In this document: in pieces, positions 34,241-44,599 of the stretch
How the letters are laid out: every line of letters starts with the position of its first letter
How positions within the stretch are numbered: position 1 is the first letter of the stretch
NCBI GenBank assembly: GCA_964036665.1
Contig: OZ038530.1
Location: 14,603,001-14,667,000, forward strand
DNA: 64,000 nucleotides
Direction of reading: 5' to 3'
From: Gordius sp. MW1
Lineage: Eukaryota > Nematomorpha > Gordioida > Gordea > Gordiidae
The notes under the pieces: generated by a model
The model's input: only the letters and a program-made list of their open reading frames with translations
What the model was told of the DNA's origin: nothing
Database searches by the model: none
Translations under genes and position numbers: made by a program

Positions 34241-35562
34241 ATTCTATACATTACGATTTTGATCTTGGCTCAAAAGGCAGTCATCTTTGGATATGTATTT
34301 TCTGGATCTAGCTCATGCAGAGGTTATACTATTAATAATACTCTTAAAAGTATATTTCCAAATTCAAAATAAACCATGTTTAATATTATTTAAAGTTGTC
34401 TTAATGCACAAATCATAACTTTATATAAAAGATTTCAAATTTACACAATATAGATGGATGTGAAATTCCGCTAGACCAAAAAATTTACAAGCTCAAAGCC
34501 AATGCTTCTCTGAGTTTAGCCACCCCTTGCGTTACTTGCTCTTGTGTAAAAAAGAAGTCACTCTTCACTTATTATTGCTCGGGGTATATATAAATTATCA
34601 TTATTTTAAAACTAATTATATAGCTATACATGCGATTAATTGGGTATTTAGTTACGGTCGAATTTTTTAAAGGTTAAAAACTTTACCATTTTAAATGGCA
34701 TACTTTTAATTTCAAATTAAAATTAAAGACGGATTTTGAATGCAGTGGCGTAGCTAAGGGAAGCCAAGAGGGTCAAGCCCCCCCCCAAGAGCCAAATGCT
34801 GGCACCTTCCCCCCCCCCCCCCCCCCCAAGGAAAAAATCTTAGGCCCAATCACAATCGAATATTAAAAGATGTAAAATAAAAGTTTTTGCTTACTATCCT
34901 GGCCTCGCGATATGTAAAAAATTAGCGGGCCGAGTCTACCATTTATTGTTTTTATAAGCTCAAACAAAGGCCAGGGTTTATAATTTTGTAATAGGCCGGC
35001 TGATTTACCAAAAGAAGCCCTTTGCAAGTCTCTAATTTGGCATGCTCATGTATGAGTCGAAGGTAAAAGTAGAGGAAATCTAAGATTTGGGAACATAATA
35101 ATGATAAGGACTTAAAAGGCACAGTTTAAGTGAACTTTGAATAGAAAACTACACAAGGAATAGCTGATTATCAAGTTTGACAAATGGCTATGGAAATTTT
35201 TTTAAAGTTCGGCCCCCCAGGGAGAAATTTTAACTAGGCCACTATTTGAAAGTTCATTATGTTAATGATGTTAGTTAATTAATTTAATTTGTCTTGGTCG
35301 AGACCTCAGAGGACCAAGTTTTTAAAAGTAGTTTGTATTGTAAAAAGCAATAACTATTCTTTTTTGACAAACAAGCAACTGAAATTTTGCTATAGGCCTA
35401 ACGGTAACCTGTGGCCCAATAAAAGTATATTTAAATGATATTTCATGTCTTAATATATTATTATATAACAGGTGTGGGGTAATCGAAGTAACTGAAAATT
35501 GCAAAGTTGTGGAGAATAATAAATTGGTGCACCCAAAATGTTGCCCGACTTTAGTTTGTTAA
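34241..35562 (+). CDS. Secreted single-domain von Willebrand type C (SVWC) protein, copy 2
   Basis: Exons 34241-34322, 34454-34583 and 35472-35562 encode 100 aa after a missing first Met. Exon lengths of the first two (82 and 130) and all intron phases equal those of copy 1. The signal-peptide core (ILYITILILAQKAVIFGYVF) again starts at an acceptor in phase 0, so the Met exon lies upstream and was not found. Mature sequence: DGCEIPLDQKIYKLKANA, CVTCSC, YCSG, CGVIEVTENCKVV, HPKCCPTLVC and stop. The two mature domains are clearly paralogous, differing mainly by conservative changes. Copy 2 has an extra Cys before the domain (SSSCRDGC). The final intron (888 bases) is longer than in copy 1 and holds a CAGTGGCGTAGC-ended fragment and G/C tracts. 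AATAAA lies at 35615. Confidence 0.8.
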
Positions 35563-35614
35563 TATACATCAAATCACTTATACATATATTATTGGTTATA
35601 TATCAAAAATTATA

Positions 35615-35620
35615 AATAAA
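35615..35620 (+). promoter_or_regulatory. Possible polyadenylation signal, SVWC copy 2
   Basis: AATAAA 53 bases after the stop codon, almost the same spacing as in copy 1. Confidence 0.45.
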
Positions 35621-36879
35621 ATTGCAAATGATTATCTACACATATTGTAGAACTTTAACTATTAAGTTTTAAAATAAAACATAATAATAAGTATTATTTA
35701 GAAGATACAAACTATAATTTTGTCCCATGCAATAAATAATTTATGTTAAATTATAGATCTTAAGTAAAATTATTTAGGTTGAGACAACTCTATAAAATTC
35801 AACATTACATTTTTATGGCTTCCAATATAAGCTTGTTGATTCTAAATATAAATTTTATATAAACAATATACCATTTTAAATAAAATGATTATAAGAGCAT
35901 TTACCATTTTAAGGTTTACAAGTTAATGAAAAAGACATATTGTTGCTGAAATTTACTATAAGTTGTATATTGACAGCATATATTGAAAATTAAAGTTTTA
36001 AGATCCTATTAATTAAATTATGTAATTTTTTAAATTTTTATGAAAATTAGGAAGTGCGACCCAATTATTCCTCTAATCATTTGTTAAAAAGATGGCTCAT
36101 TAAATCCATATTTTTGCCCAGAATATCTAATAAAAACATTTTTTACTCATCATATTTATAACGTTAATCGGGGAGACCACACAATTTGCTAAAAAGAATT
36201 GAAAAAAAATGATGCAAACGCCATATCTATTTTTAACTTGTTTTTTAAAATTGTGGGTTAAGTGGCAATTGTATGGAAACTTTGATAAATTCACTGAGTG
36301 ATGATTATAAAATAGCCGCCATAAAGAGAAATTTGAACAAAGTTCATTATTCTTAACTCTAGTCAAGTGTTTTCAAAAACCAATACAAAGAAATTTCGTT
36401 TAAATATATTTTGTATGAAATAGTTTTAAACAGTAAACTAATAAATATTTCAACCTATTTGGTCTCCGTATGCAAGACCTTGGGCTGGACACTATTGCAT
36501 CAAAGATATTCTCTAAATAATATTTAGCCAATTTCTAAGCCTTAATTCCGAGCCTTTGTTGTGTTAATTCTTTAATATAATTTCAATCAGAGGTCAGATT
36601 AGTTTATATTTTTCTGCCCGGGTCCAATTTTTAACTAAATTGCCCGCCCGGGCCATCCCGAACCCTTCTACATGTCAGCCTAGTTATGCCAGAATCATTA
36701 GAGCTGCCTGAACTGCCCAGCCCGAAAAGCTCTTTTTAAAACTTTTGCCAATAATTTTGCTATAAACATGTAAACATTTTAAATTTTAATTTTCGATTTT
36801 TTTGGTATTTTCCCAAAATACCATGGGACAAAATACAAATAGCTTGAAACGGTTTCAAGATCTTACCGTTTCAAGATCT

Positions 36880-37130
36880 TATAATGCGCACGCGTATGCA
36901 TTTAACAGATCAATCAGATAGCTGCGCATTTTAATAATGCGCATGCGTATGCATTTAACAATTATTGCTGCACTATAAAACTTTAAGGGACAGGGTTATA
37001 AGGGTCAGGGTTAGGTTTTAGGTCAGCGTTTTAGGTTAGGGTTAGGATTAGATGCACATCAAATTCCCTCCCCATTTGAGATTTAATTTTCCGTGATATT
37101 GAGTGTGGCATTTTGAACAGTAACCATCAT
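36880..37130 (+). repeat. Dispersed repeat family D, uninterrupted copy
   Basis: Carries both halves that flank the foldback element at 20041-21578 in one piece. The insertion-site 9-mer GTTTTAGGT occurs once here (37015-37023). Confidence 0.8.
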
Positions 37131-37807
37131 ATTTTGTCTCATTGATTTTTGGGCATGATTCATTTTTTTTGATGACTACGATTAACAAATATTATACAAT
37201 CCAAAAGAGTGGCAAAATACGAAACCAAAATAATATAACACTCCATATAAAAAATCTCTTCGTGTACCAGAATCTCGTTATAGTGTCCGCCCGGGCCCGT
37301 CCGAAAGACTAATTTTAGGATTGTCCTTATTTAGCTCGTTGAAGATGGCCTCCTTTGGTTTTCAACAAATATTATACACCAAGGATGGTCTTCAAATGCT
37401 AGTGTTTTTTGCTTTTACTCAATATTAGTCCACAGGTGGATGATCGCTGATATTTATATAATGTCGTTATTTATGTGATTTAATTAGGTCTACCACATTA
37501 AAATCGACTCAAAACTGTGAAGATATAAGTTTAGGTTACCTTTGTATAGATTGCTCATTTGTGCTGTGTTCTATTTATGCCTCTTAAGATGAATTTAGTA
37601 TTACAATATTTAAAAAGATTAGTAATAATAATATCGTGCTACTCTTATGCTCGACCAATATAATATAATACGACGATTAAACTTTATTGATTGTCATAAA
37701 TGTTAAATTGACAAGACATTGGAATGATAAATGTAGGTGTCAAATTAAGTAATAGCTCAAAAATATTGGTAAAGATAGTGGGGTGTTATTCATAAAAAAG
37801 ACCACGT

Positions 37808-38165
37808 TTATCCATGGGCCCCATGTGCTCCGGGTCGACCTGGGCGTCCGGGACCACCAGGATTGCCGGGTCTTTCATAAGTGCCATTATTATATGGGCG
37901 ATATCCACCAGGAGAGTTGGAATTATAATTACCCTACAAATCTCCAGACCACCCCGGTTGTCCAGGCATTCCAACTATGACTTTCGCCCCTCCATGTCCC
38001 CATGATATTTTGGTTTTCCAGGCCTGCCCGACATTCCACCTTCATGCGCTCCTGTTCCTCTAGGGCGTCCGTGACGTCCGAGTTATCCAAAATACCCGGG
38101 CTCTCCAGGCTCGCCCAACCGTTTAAAGCTAGAGTCTCGCGATCGCCTCTCTTAGAGCCGGGCTA
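37808..38165 (-). pseudogene. Broken collagen Gly-X-Y segment
   Basis: The minus strand shows short runs of Gly-X-Y in shifting frames: LGEPGEPGYFG, then GRPGKP, then GMPGQPG, then ERPGNPGGPGRPGRPGAHG. At least three in-frame stops and frame changes separate them. GC content is well above that of the surroundings, as expected for Gly/Pro codons. Together with the signal-peptide exon just upstream this looks like a decayed secreted collagen gene. A few very short unrecognised introns, or assembly errors in a live gene, are alternatives. Confidence 0.5.
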
Positions 38166-38201
38166 GATTTATATTAAAAAACTTTTTTAAATAAGTTGAC
38201 G

Positions 38202-38411
38202 TTAATTTAATGGGATAAATGAATGCGGTCGTAATCTAGTATAACCTTGTGTAATAAAATTAATTACCCCTATTATTGGAGGAGGTGTTTCAGTTTGTTC
38301 TCCAACATTTGGTACTTTATGTGTGACCTCTCCGTCCTTTTGTCCTTGATTCCCGGGAACCGTACAGACACATAGCAATAGGATTACTCCTAAATTGACT
38401 AGGGGCTTCAT
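38202..38411 (-). CDS. Signal-peptide exon of a secreted, possibly collagen-like protein
   Basis: The minus-strand frame starts MKPLVNLGVILLLCVCTVPG, a clear signal peptide with a basic n-region, Leu/Val core and small residues at the cleavage site. It continues with a polar Gln/Lys/Glu segment and ETPPPIIG. A plausible donor (GTAATT) follows the IIG codons at about 38270; reading on gives only 18 more residues to a stop. The next minus-strand sequence that looks coding is the collagen-like region at 37808-38165, so this exon probably began a secreted short collagen. No intact link could be traced. Confidence 0.45.
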   Translation of the reverse strand: MKPLVNLGVILLLCVCTVPGNQGQKDGEVTHKVPNVGEQTETPPPIIGVINFITQGYTRLRPHSFIPLN

Positions 38412-40773
38412 TTCAAACTACAATTATAAACTAAAACTATTGAACCTAGCGCGCTAACTTTGTTCAATCTAGCATATTAATTTGAAAAACTAGAGTTTAT
38501 TCAGAAATATGAATTTAATTTTAACAAGTAAGCACTTATCATAAATTGTCTCGATAGGTTGGAATGATCGAGCCATTGAAATAGTTTTTTTACCGAATTA
38601 CAAGTGTAGTCAATTGAAAGTCTAAAAGATTGCCAAATATATATATGATTTACAATACCCCTTGAATTGCGATAAACATTACGACAAAACTTATAGATTT
38701 ATAGTAAAACATGTTTAAATATTTTTCTTATTTTCCCCATTAAAATTTTAATGTTAAAAAAAATAAGCATCAACATAAAATTACCTTGGCGATAAGGTCC
38801 AGAGATCGGAAAAAATGAGAAGTGAAATTGTGCAGAAATGAAAAAATATATAAAATTAGAGTGAAATGATGTTTTTCAATAATAATTCAAAACAACATAA
38901 TAAAGTTCAGACATCTTGTGCGCATAAACTATCCTGTCAAACGACAATATATAATGCATTCGCACGAAAATACAGTCTGAAATGGGTTTTGAATATTTGG
39001 AATAATGCTCAAAATTTTGGAATAATTTATATAAAATAAGGAAAATCGGAACTATGGCACCAACAAATTTTTAAAAAAGGTTAAAAACTAATAATCACCA
39101 ACTTATTTTTAACTTTACTTTCATAAAAGTGTGTTTACTCACTTTTCTTTAAAAAAATTTATCCTGTTTTATTAAAAAAGTATTAAATGAGTATTGAAAA
39201 TGGCAAACCTTTATCAGTTTGAAAAACCTTATTACACAAACTTTTTAAAAATTTAGCGCGACACGACATCTCACTGGCAATATAAAGATATGAACTCTTA
39301 AATATAACATTTTCTATGGAAAGTGGAACTTATAAAACGTAAATTTGAAGTATAGTACAAGGACCGCTTTTTGTTTAATATATAAAATAGAATAATTGTG
39401 CATTAGATTTAGACTTTAATGGTGATGTTTATTAACACTTTTTAGATTTGCGTTTAAACCAGTTTTAGAGTTGAAACTTCTATGTAATAAATATACTCAC
39501 TGTTAGATTAGGGACCTTTTTATAGTTCTAGCAAATGATAACATTTGTATCAAATTCAATGTGTCTGCCAAATAGAGATAGACTTAAAAATTTATAATTT
39601 CAGCTAAATTTGACTTAGTAATATATTTCGGTAAGAGGCCCTTTTTTATTCCTGGCTAAAGCCTCAAAGTTGAACATAATTAAAACAAACAAATTCGTTG
39701 ATATTACCATTATAAATTATAAACCATAGGGGCATATTTACTATAGCGTTATAGACCGCATATTATTATTTAAAGAATTGATAACTAGTTGTACATATTA
39801 AAACGTTTTAAAAACAACAATAAAAGCAGCAATATTATAGGATCAAGAATATAAGGTTTTAAACTTCAAATTAAAGTGTGCGCATGCGCAGCCATATATG
39901 CGCAGTCTACTATGCGCAGTAATCTATGCGCAGCCTACAGTGCGCAGCCTACCATGCGCATCTTCCCCCCTCTCCCCTCTCTCCCCCTCGCTTTGTTAAA
40001 CGCGTGCTAATGCCAGGTGCGCTGGCAAGTCAAGCGTGAATTAATAAGATCATTGTACTTTAATACACAGTGGATATTTTCCGATATATGTAAAATTCGT
40101 TAGCATAGTATTTTTCGCGGATTATTTTATTATTCCTTCGCGCGATGTGGAATGTTTTGCATTATCATATAAAATAAGGTAAGAATAAAATTATTTGTTT
40201 AAATTAATAAGATTAGTTAAATATTCTCGTTTTATTTTCTTTACTACACTTTGGTAATATTTTAATATCAAATATATTCCTATCAAAAATAACAATAATA
40301 CACTAAAATCTAATGATTGATAAAAAGCCGCGATCGCCGAAAAAATCTCGTATCATCTTGTCTTGACATCAGAATTCTCGTCTCGATCTCGTGTCAGTTT
40401 TTCATATTCTCGTCTCGTCTCGAAATTTTCTCGGTTTTTCAGCATCACTAGAAGTAAGTGCTTAAAAAGGAGTTAATTATTAATTGCTTGTTATTTTTTA
40501 TTGCGCGTTAATGTTGATAATTGACAAAGCAGAAATTTAACACAAAAAAGTCGCCTAGCTCAATTAATAGAATTACTTATTTAAAAACTAAAAATAGTTA
40601 TCTGTAAAGAAATACAAGTTCTTTATTTTTATTTTTAAATCAAACACAAGACGTAAACATTTATAAACAGCGAAATTGAATATGAGCGAGGATATAAAAG
40701 TAACGATGATACAAGTTAATTAGCAGGTTGGATGAATAGTTGGTGTGTATTGAGTGTATTGGAATATCCAGAT
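38412..40773. other. Intergenic, mostly unique AT-rich sequence
   Basis: No gene recognised. Notable are a short GCGCAG array (39881-39960), a pyrimidine-rich run after it, and a CTCGTCTCG repeat (40330-40450) shared in part with 24090. Confidence 0.5.
39881..39960 (+). repeat. Short array of TGCGCAG motifs
   Basis: TGCGCATGCGCA is followed by five further ATGCGCAG or GTGCGCAG units spaced about 12-16 bases. The first matches the NRF-1 binding consensus. CpG-rich in an AT-rich background. Regulatory use is unproven. Confidence 0.5.
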
Positions 40774-41334
40774 TAGAGACCTGCAACGGGTCTGTTTAGG
40801 TCAGTCGGCCCACCCGTAATAAAAATTTAAAAGCCCGGCCCGGCCCGTCAAAATATTAAATTATAAGCTCGGGCCCGGCTCGCTAAATTTATACAAAGCC
40901 CGAGCTTGGCCCAGGCTCATAAAATTATTTTATTTTTATTTTTTTGTTTATTTTTTTTACCGATATGGTAAACAGTATGTATGTGTTAAAAACGTTAATA
41001 AAAATATTGTAAAAATAATAAATTAATAATTCCCGATCAGACGAGATCTTCTATCATTTAAGAGGCGATCAATAGGAAAAAATTTCTTTTACAAGCGGTA
41101 CTTTGGGACATAAAATTACATAAGCGAAAAAGACTTTTAAAACTCTTATTAAAGGTTATATAATGTTTTTCTAACAGTTACAGTTACTTGGCTTCTTTGC
41201 TTTTCCACCATTTGAATTTTGTATGTTATTAATAAAAATGAAAAAACAACAGTGATATTTTACAAAGTATCTTGAAGAAATAGATTTTAAAATTGTTTTT
41301 AAATTTGCTAATGAATATATATAAAAAGCAACGA

Positions 41335-41675
41335 TCATTATTAATTTTCAGGGAATTATTTAGCCAGTTTCGCAACTATCCGATATATAGCAAAAACATT
41401 AACAAGTTGCCCAAAGATAAATATAGGTAATAAGTCAGGCACAAAAACAATATTGGAATTTGGGCTCGGGCGTAGAAAAAAGGAATGTCAAACAGTGGTC
41501 ATTAGCTAGTTTATTTGCGAAAACAAAATAAAAGTCTTTGACAGAAGCATAAGTCGACAGCCATTAAAAACCCGTATAAGTTTCCAAGGCAATTATTATT
41601 GAAAAATTACAAGTTGACGGACAAGGTACGGACGGACGGATAACCAAAAGCGGCCCCATAAATTGCATAGCAATT
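41335..41675 (+). repeat. Dispersed repeat family A, copy nested in the hAT-like element
   Basis: GCAACTATCCGATATATAG through TTGGGCTCGGGCG, GTCATTAGCTAG, TTTCCAAGGCAATTATT and AACCAAAAGCGGCCCCATA to the palindrome AATTGCATAGCAATT. The best guide to the 3' end of the family. Confidence 0.65.
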
Positions 41676-41730
41676 AATAATCTTACCTTACATAATAATA
41701 AAATAATTCACTCAATTTCGCTAGAGGTTA

Positions 41731-41853
41731 TTAATGGGGAGGCAAGGATGGGCAGCGGCCCCCCTCCAAATCCAAAAATTCTTGATCTAAAAAACATTTT
41801 TTTGCCCTACCTAAACTCCCCCCCCACCTTTCATTTAAATTGGCTACGCCCAT
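41731..41853 (+). repeat. MITE, CATGGGCGTAGCC family, remnant
   Basis: Only the right end TTGGCTACGCCCATG is intact; the left starts at GGGGAGGCAAGGATGGGC. Nested in the hAT-like element. Confidence 0.55.
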
Positions 41854-42902
41854 GAGATCACGTGTATAAATATCTTTAACATTTGAGATATTGATGAATT
41901 AATGAACAAGATGGAAATAAAATTTTAATTTTTCTCGTTAATTTAATATTCATAAAATAATTAAATTAGAACATTAAAATTTTGTAACGGGCCTTTAACG
42001 GGCCTTAAGTATATTTGGGCGCGACCCGAGCCCGTTAAGTTATATTAAGGCCCGTCTCGGCCCGGCCCGTTGTTTTAATTTTAAGCAGAAGCCCGTCCAA
42101 GCCCGGCCCGCGGGCCGGGCCGTGTAGGTCTCTAATACAGATAAGTGAATTTGAATGGAATATCCAAATGTGCTGTGATAATGGTACATAGAATATGTTG
42201 TAAACGCGAATGTAGTGGATAAAATGGAATATCTGCAGAGCGAAGTTGAAATGAGTGGTATTGAAGTGGAGTAATGATCGTTAGTTTGAGAATTTCAAGA
42301 AATTTGACAAAATGGCATTCTGGTACATTTATATAAAAAGTACCTGTTTTTCAGCAAATAGATACATCGAAGTCGCTGGTTCACTACATATCATAAATAA
42401 TTGCCTGGGGGCCAAAGGGGGCAAGATTTTACCCTGGGGGGGGGGGGGGGGTCCGAAAGCCAGAATCTTGCATCTCAGCTACTCCACTGTTTGTAATTAT
42501 TGGTTTTTTACATCTCGGCAAGTATCTTCATGCTTGACTTTTTAACCCTTAACGGCAGGCAATAGGTCTGGCATCTTTAACAATAAAATAAATGGTGAAT
42601 TTTTACAAAGATGAGTAAACTGAGAGATAAAAACTTCTAAAAATATTAGAGTTTATAGTATGTAAAAGACATGTTTAAAGAAAAAAAAGTATTATTGATT
42701 AAAGTCTTATTTGATAATATGATTCAATGCTTTATATTTTGACTTGATAGGTTCCTGTAGTCTAAAATATCGGATTTTGTTGCCTCATAAAAATTATAGA
42801 GGAGTATAGCCAGATTTCTTATGTAGAATTTTCTGAACCAAATATGAAGCCTTTGTTTATATTATCCTAGAAATGTAAATTTTATGTAAAAAAACAAATG
42901 AT

Positions 42903-43080
42903 CATGGGCGTAGCCAGGTTTTAAATTAGGGGGGGGGGCAAAACGTTTAAAAGTTTAATTAAGGGGGGGGGGGCAAATCGTATTTTTTTTTAATTTTTAA
43001 GGGTTTTTGCATTGAAAAATATATTTTTTGCCATTTAGGGGGGGGGGCCGCCCCCCCCTGCCCCCCTGGCTACACCCATG
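42903..43080 (+). mobile_element. MITE, CATGGGCGTAGCC family, 8-bp target duplication
   Basis: Ends CATGGGCGTAGCCAGG and CTGGCTACACCCATG. Flanked by perfect CAAATGAT repeats (42895-42902 and 43081-43088). Confidence 0.87.
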
Positions 43081-43404
43081 CAAATGATTTTTAAGTATCT
43101 TATTATTTATAATACTAAATATTTTTATATTTATTTGACTACCATTAAATATATACAGATGAAGCAATAAATTGTCGTTTGTTTATTATTTTCTTTACGT
43201 TTAAAACAAAAATGTAATTTTTAAATGATTTAATAAAAATATTTCATAATAATAGGCCGCTTCTGCTCATCTCGATTAAAACGCAGCTCAACTAGGGTTA
43301 TGCGACATATAATCTAAAATGAAATTGCCAATGCAATACTGCGCCATGTAATAAAACGAATTATATTATCGCACATTTTTCCGGTGCCGTTTGCTAATAT
43401 GAGA

Positions 43405-43790
43405 CCTTCAAGTACTGTATTTTATATTTTTGATGTTATAGAATGTTTAGGTCAAACATCTTCTGCTATCAGGCCGAGCCCTCTACCAAACATTCTAACT
43501 CAACCACCTTTTAGGGTCTCTGGGGGTTTCATATTCAGAAATCCCTTACCTTCAAGTACAGTATATCTTATTTTTGATGTTATAGAATGTTTAGGTCAAA
43601 CATCTTCTGCTATCATGCCGAGCCCTCTACCAAACATTCTAACTCAACCACCTTTTAGGGTCTCTGGGGGTTTCATAATCAGAAATCCCTTACCTTCAAG
43701 TACAGTATATCTTATTTTTGATGTTATAGATTGTTTAGGTCAAACTTCTGGTGCAATCATGTCAATCAACTCCTGTACCTTGTACATATT
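43405..43790 (+). repeat. 144-bp tandem repeat with an open frame through 2.6 units
   Basis: Units start at 43405, 43549 and 43693 (CCTTCAAGTAC), exactly 144 bases apart and more than 90 percent alike by eye. Because 144 is a multiple of three, one plus-strand frame stays open for 160 codons with a 48-residue repeat (SSTVYLIFDVIECLGQTSSA, then PSPLPNILTQPPFRVSGGF). No start context, splice partner or known domain supports translation. Confidence 0.75.
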
Positions 43791-44450
43791 TGCTATATTT
43801 CAAATAAAGTTGTTTAATTTATCCCAAAAAATGTGTTTTATGCTTAAGGTTTATATATTTATTTGATCTGTTTTATATTTTATGAATTTTATTTAGCTTT
43901 AAATTCTTTTAATAATTATTTATTATCTAACTAATTAATGAATGATCCCTTTATAATTATATAAGACAATTTTATTTTTTTGTTGTCATACTAATAAAAT
44001 AACCATATTTCTTTTACAGTTTTAAAATATAAAGTTAAAAATTAAGTAATTATTTTTGCATTAGCTACTTATTTGTTTAACCCTTATTACTTTGTTATGA
44101 TATGGCCTGTTTTATAATTTCATATATAATATTTTTTTGGGCAGCAGTTTAAATTTCAATAATGCAAACCTTACATTAAATTATTATATTAAAATATGTA
44201 AAAGGTGCCCTTTTAACAAAAGTTAAAGTGCTTTTAAGGATAATTAAGCAATTAACACTTTTTACTATTACTATGAGCTGTGTTATCACAATGCACACAA
44301 CTATGCATATTGTTAAGTCACATGGTAATTTGTTGATTTTTTTACCTTAATGATTTTTAAATCATATTAAGTAATATAATTAACCGTTTATTAAGGCTAG
44401 ATATAATCATTTAGTGTCCTAGTAATCATGTAAAATATTGAAGTATAAAT

Positions 44451-44570
44451 CAAAATGTTGAGACTAGATATAGGGTTGAAAGGTAGTTTATTATTTGTGC
44501 TTTGCCCCTTCAAAATGTTGAGACTAGATATAGGGTTGAAAGGTAATTTGTTATTTGTGCTTTGTCCCTT
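44451..44570 (+). repeat. 60-bp tandem duplication
   Basis: Two units starting CAAAATGTTG at 44451 and 44511, containing AGACTAGATATAGGGTTGAA, differing at about four positions. Confidence 0.85.
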
Positions 44571-44599
44571 AATAATTTGAAAGCAAAGTACCACTTTAG

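Larger units (their letters stand above)
35563..37800. other. Intergenic: AT-rich, hAT remnant and a family D copy
   Basis: Besides family D (36880-37130), the stretch 36595-36730 holds CCCGGGTCCAATTTT and GCCCGCCCGGGCC blocks of a hAT-type remnant, and 37285-37310 has another. No gene is seen; the minus-strand frame at 36366-36127 has no supporting signals. Confidence 0.5.
40774..42134 (+). mobile_element. hAT-like element with nested insertions
   Basis: Starts TAGAGACCTGCAACGGG; the right end, read inverted, is TAGAGACCTACACGG. Flanks ATCCAGAT (40766-40773) and ATACAGAT (42135-42142) differ at one of 8 bases. The ends are packed with GGCCCGGCCCG-type short repeats. Inside lie a family A copy (41335-41675) and a CATGGGCG MITE remnant (41731-41853). 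No transposase frame remains. Confidence 0.8.
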
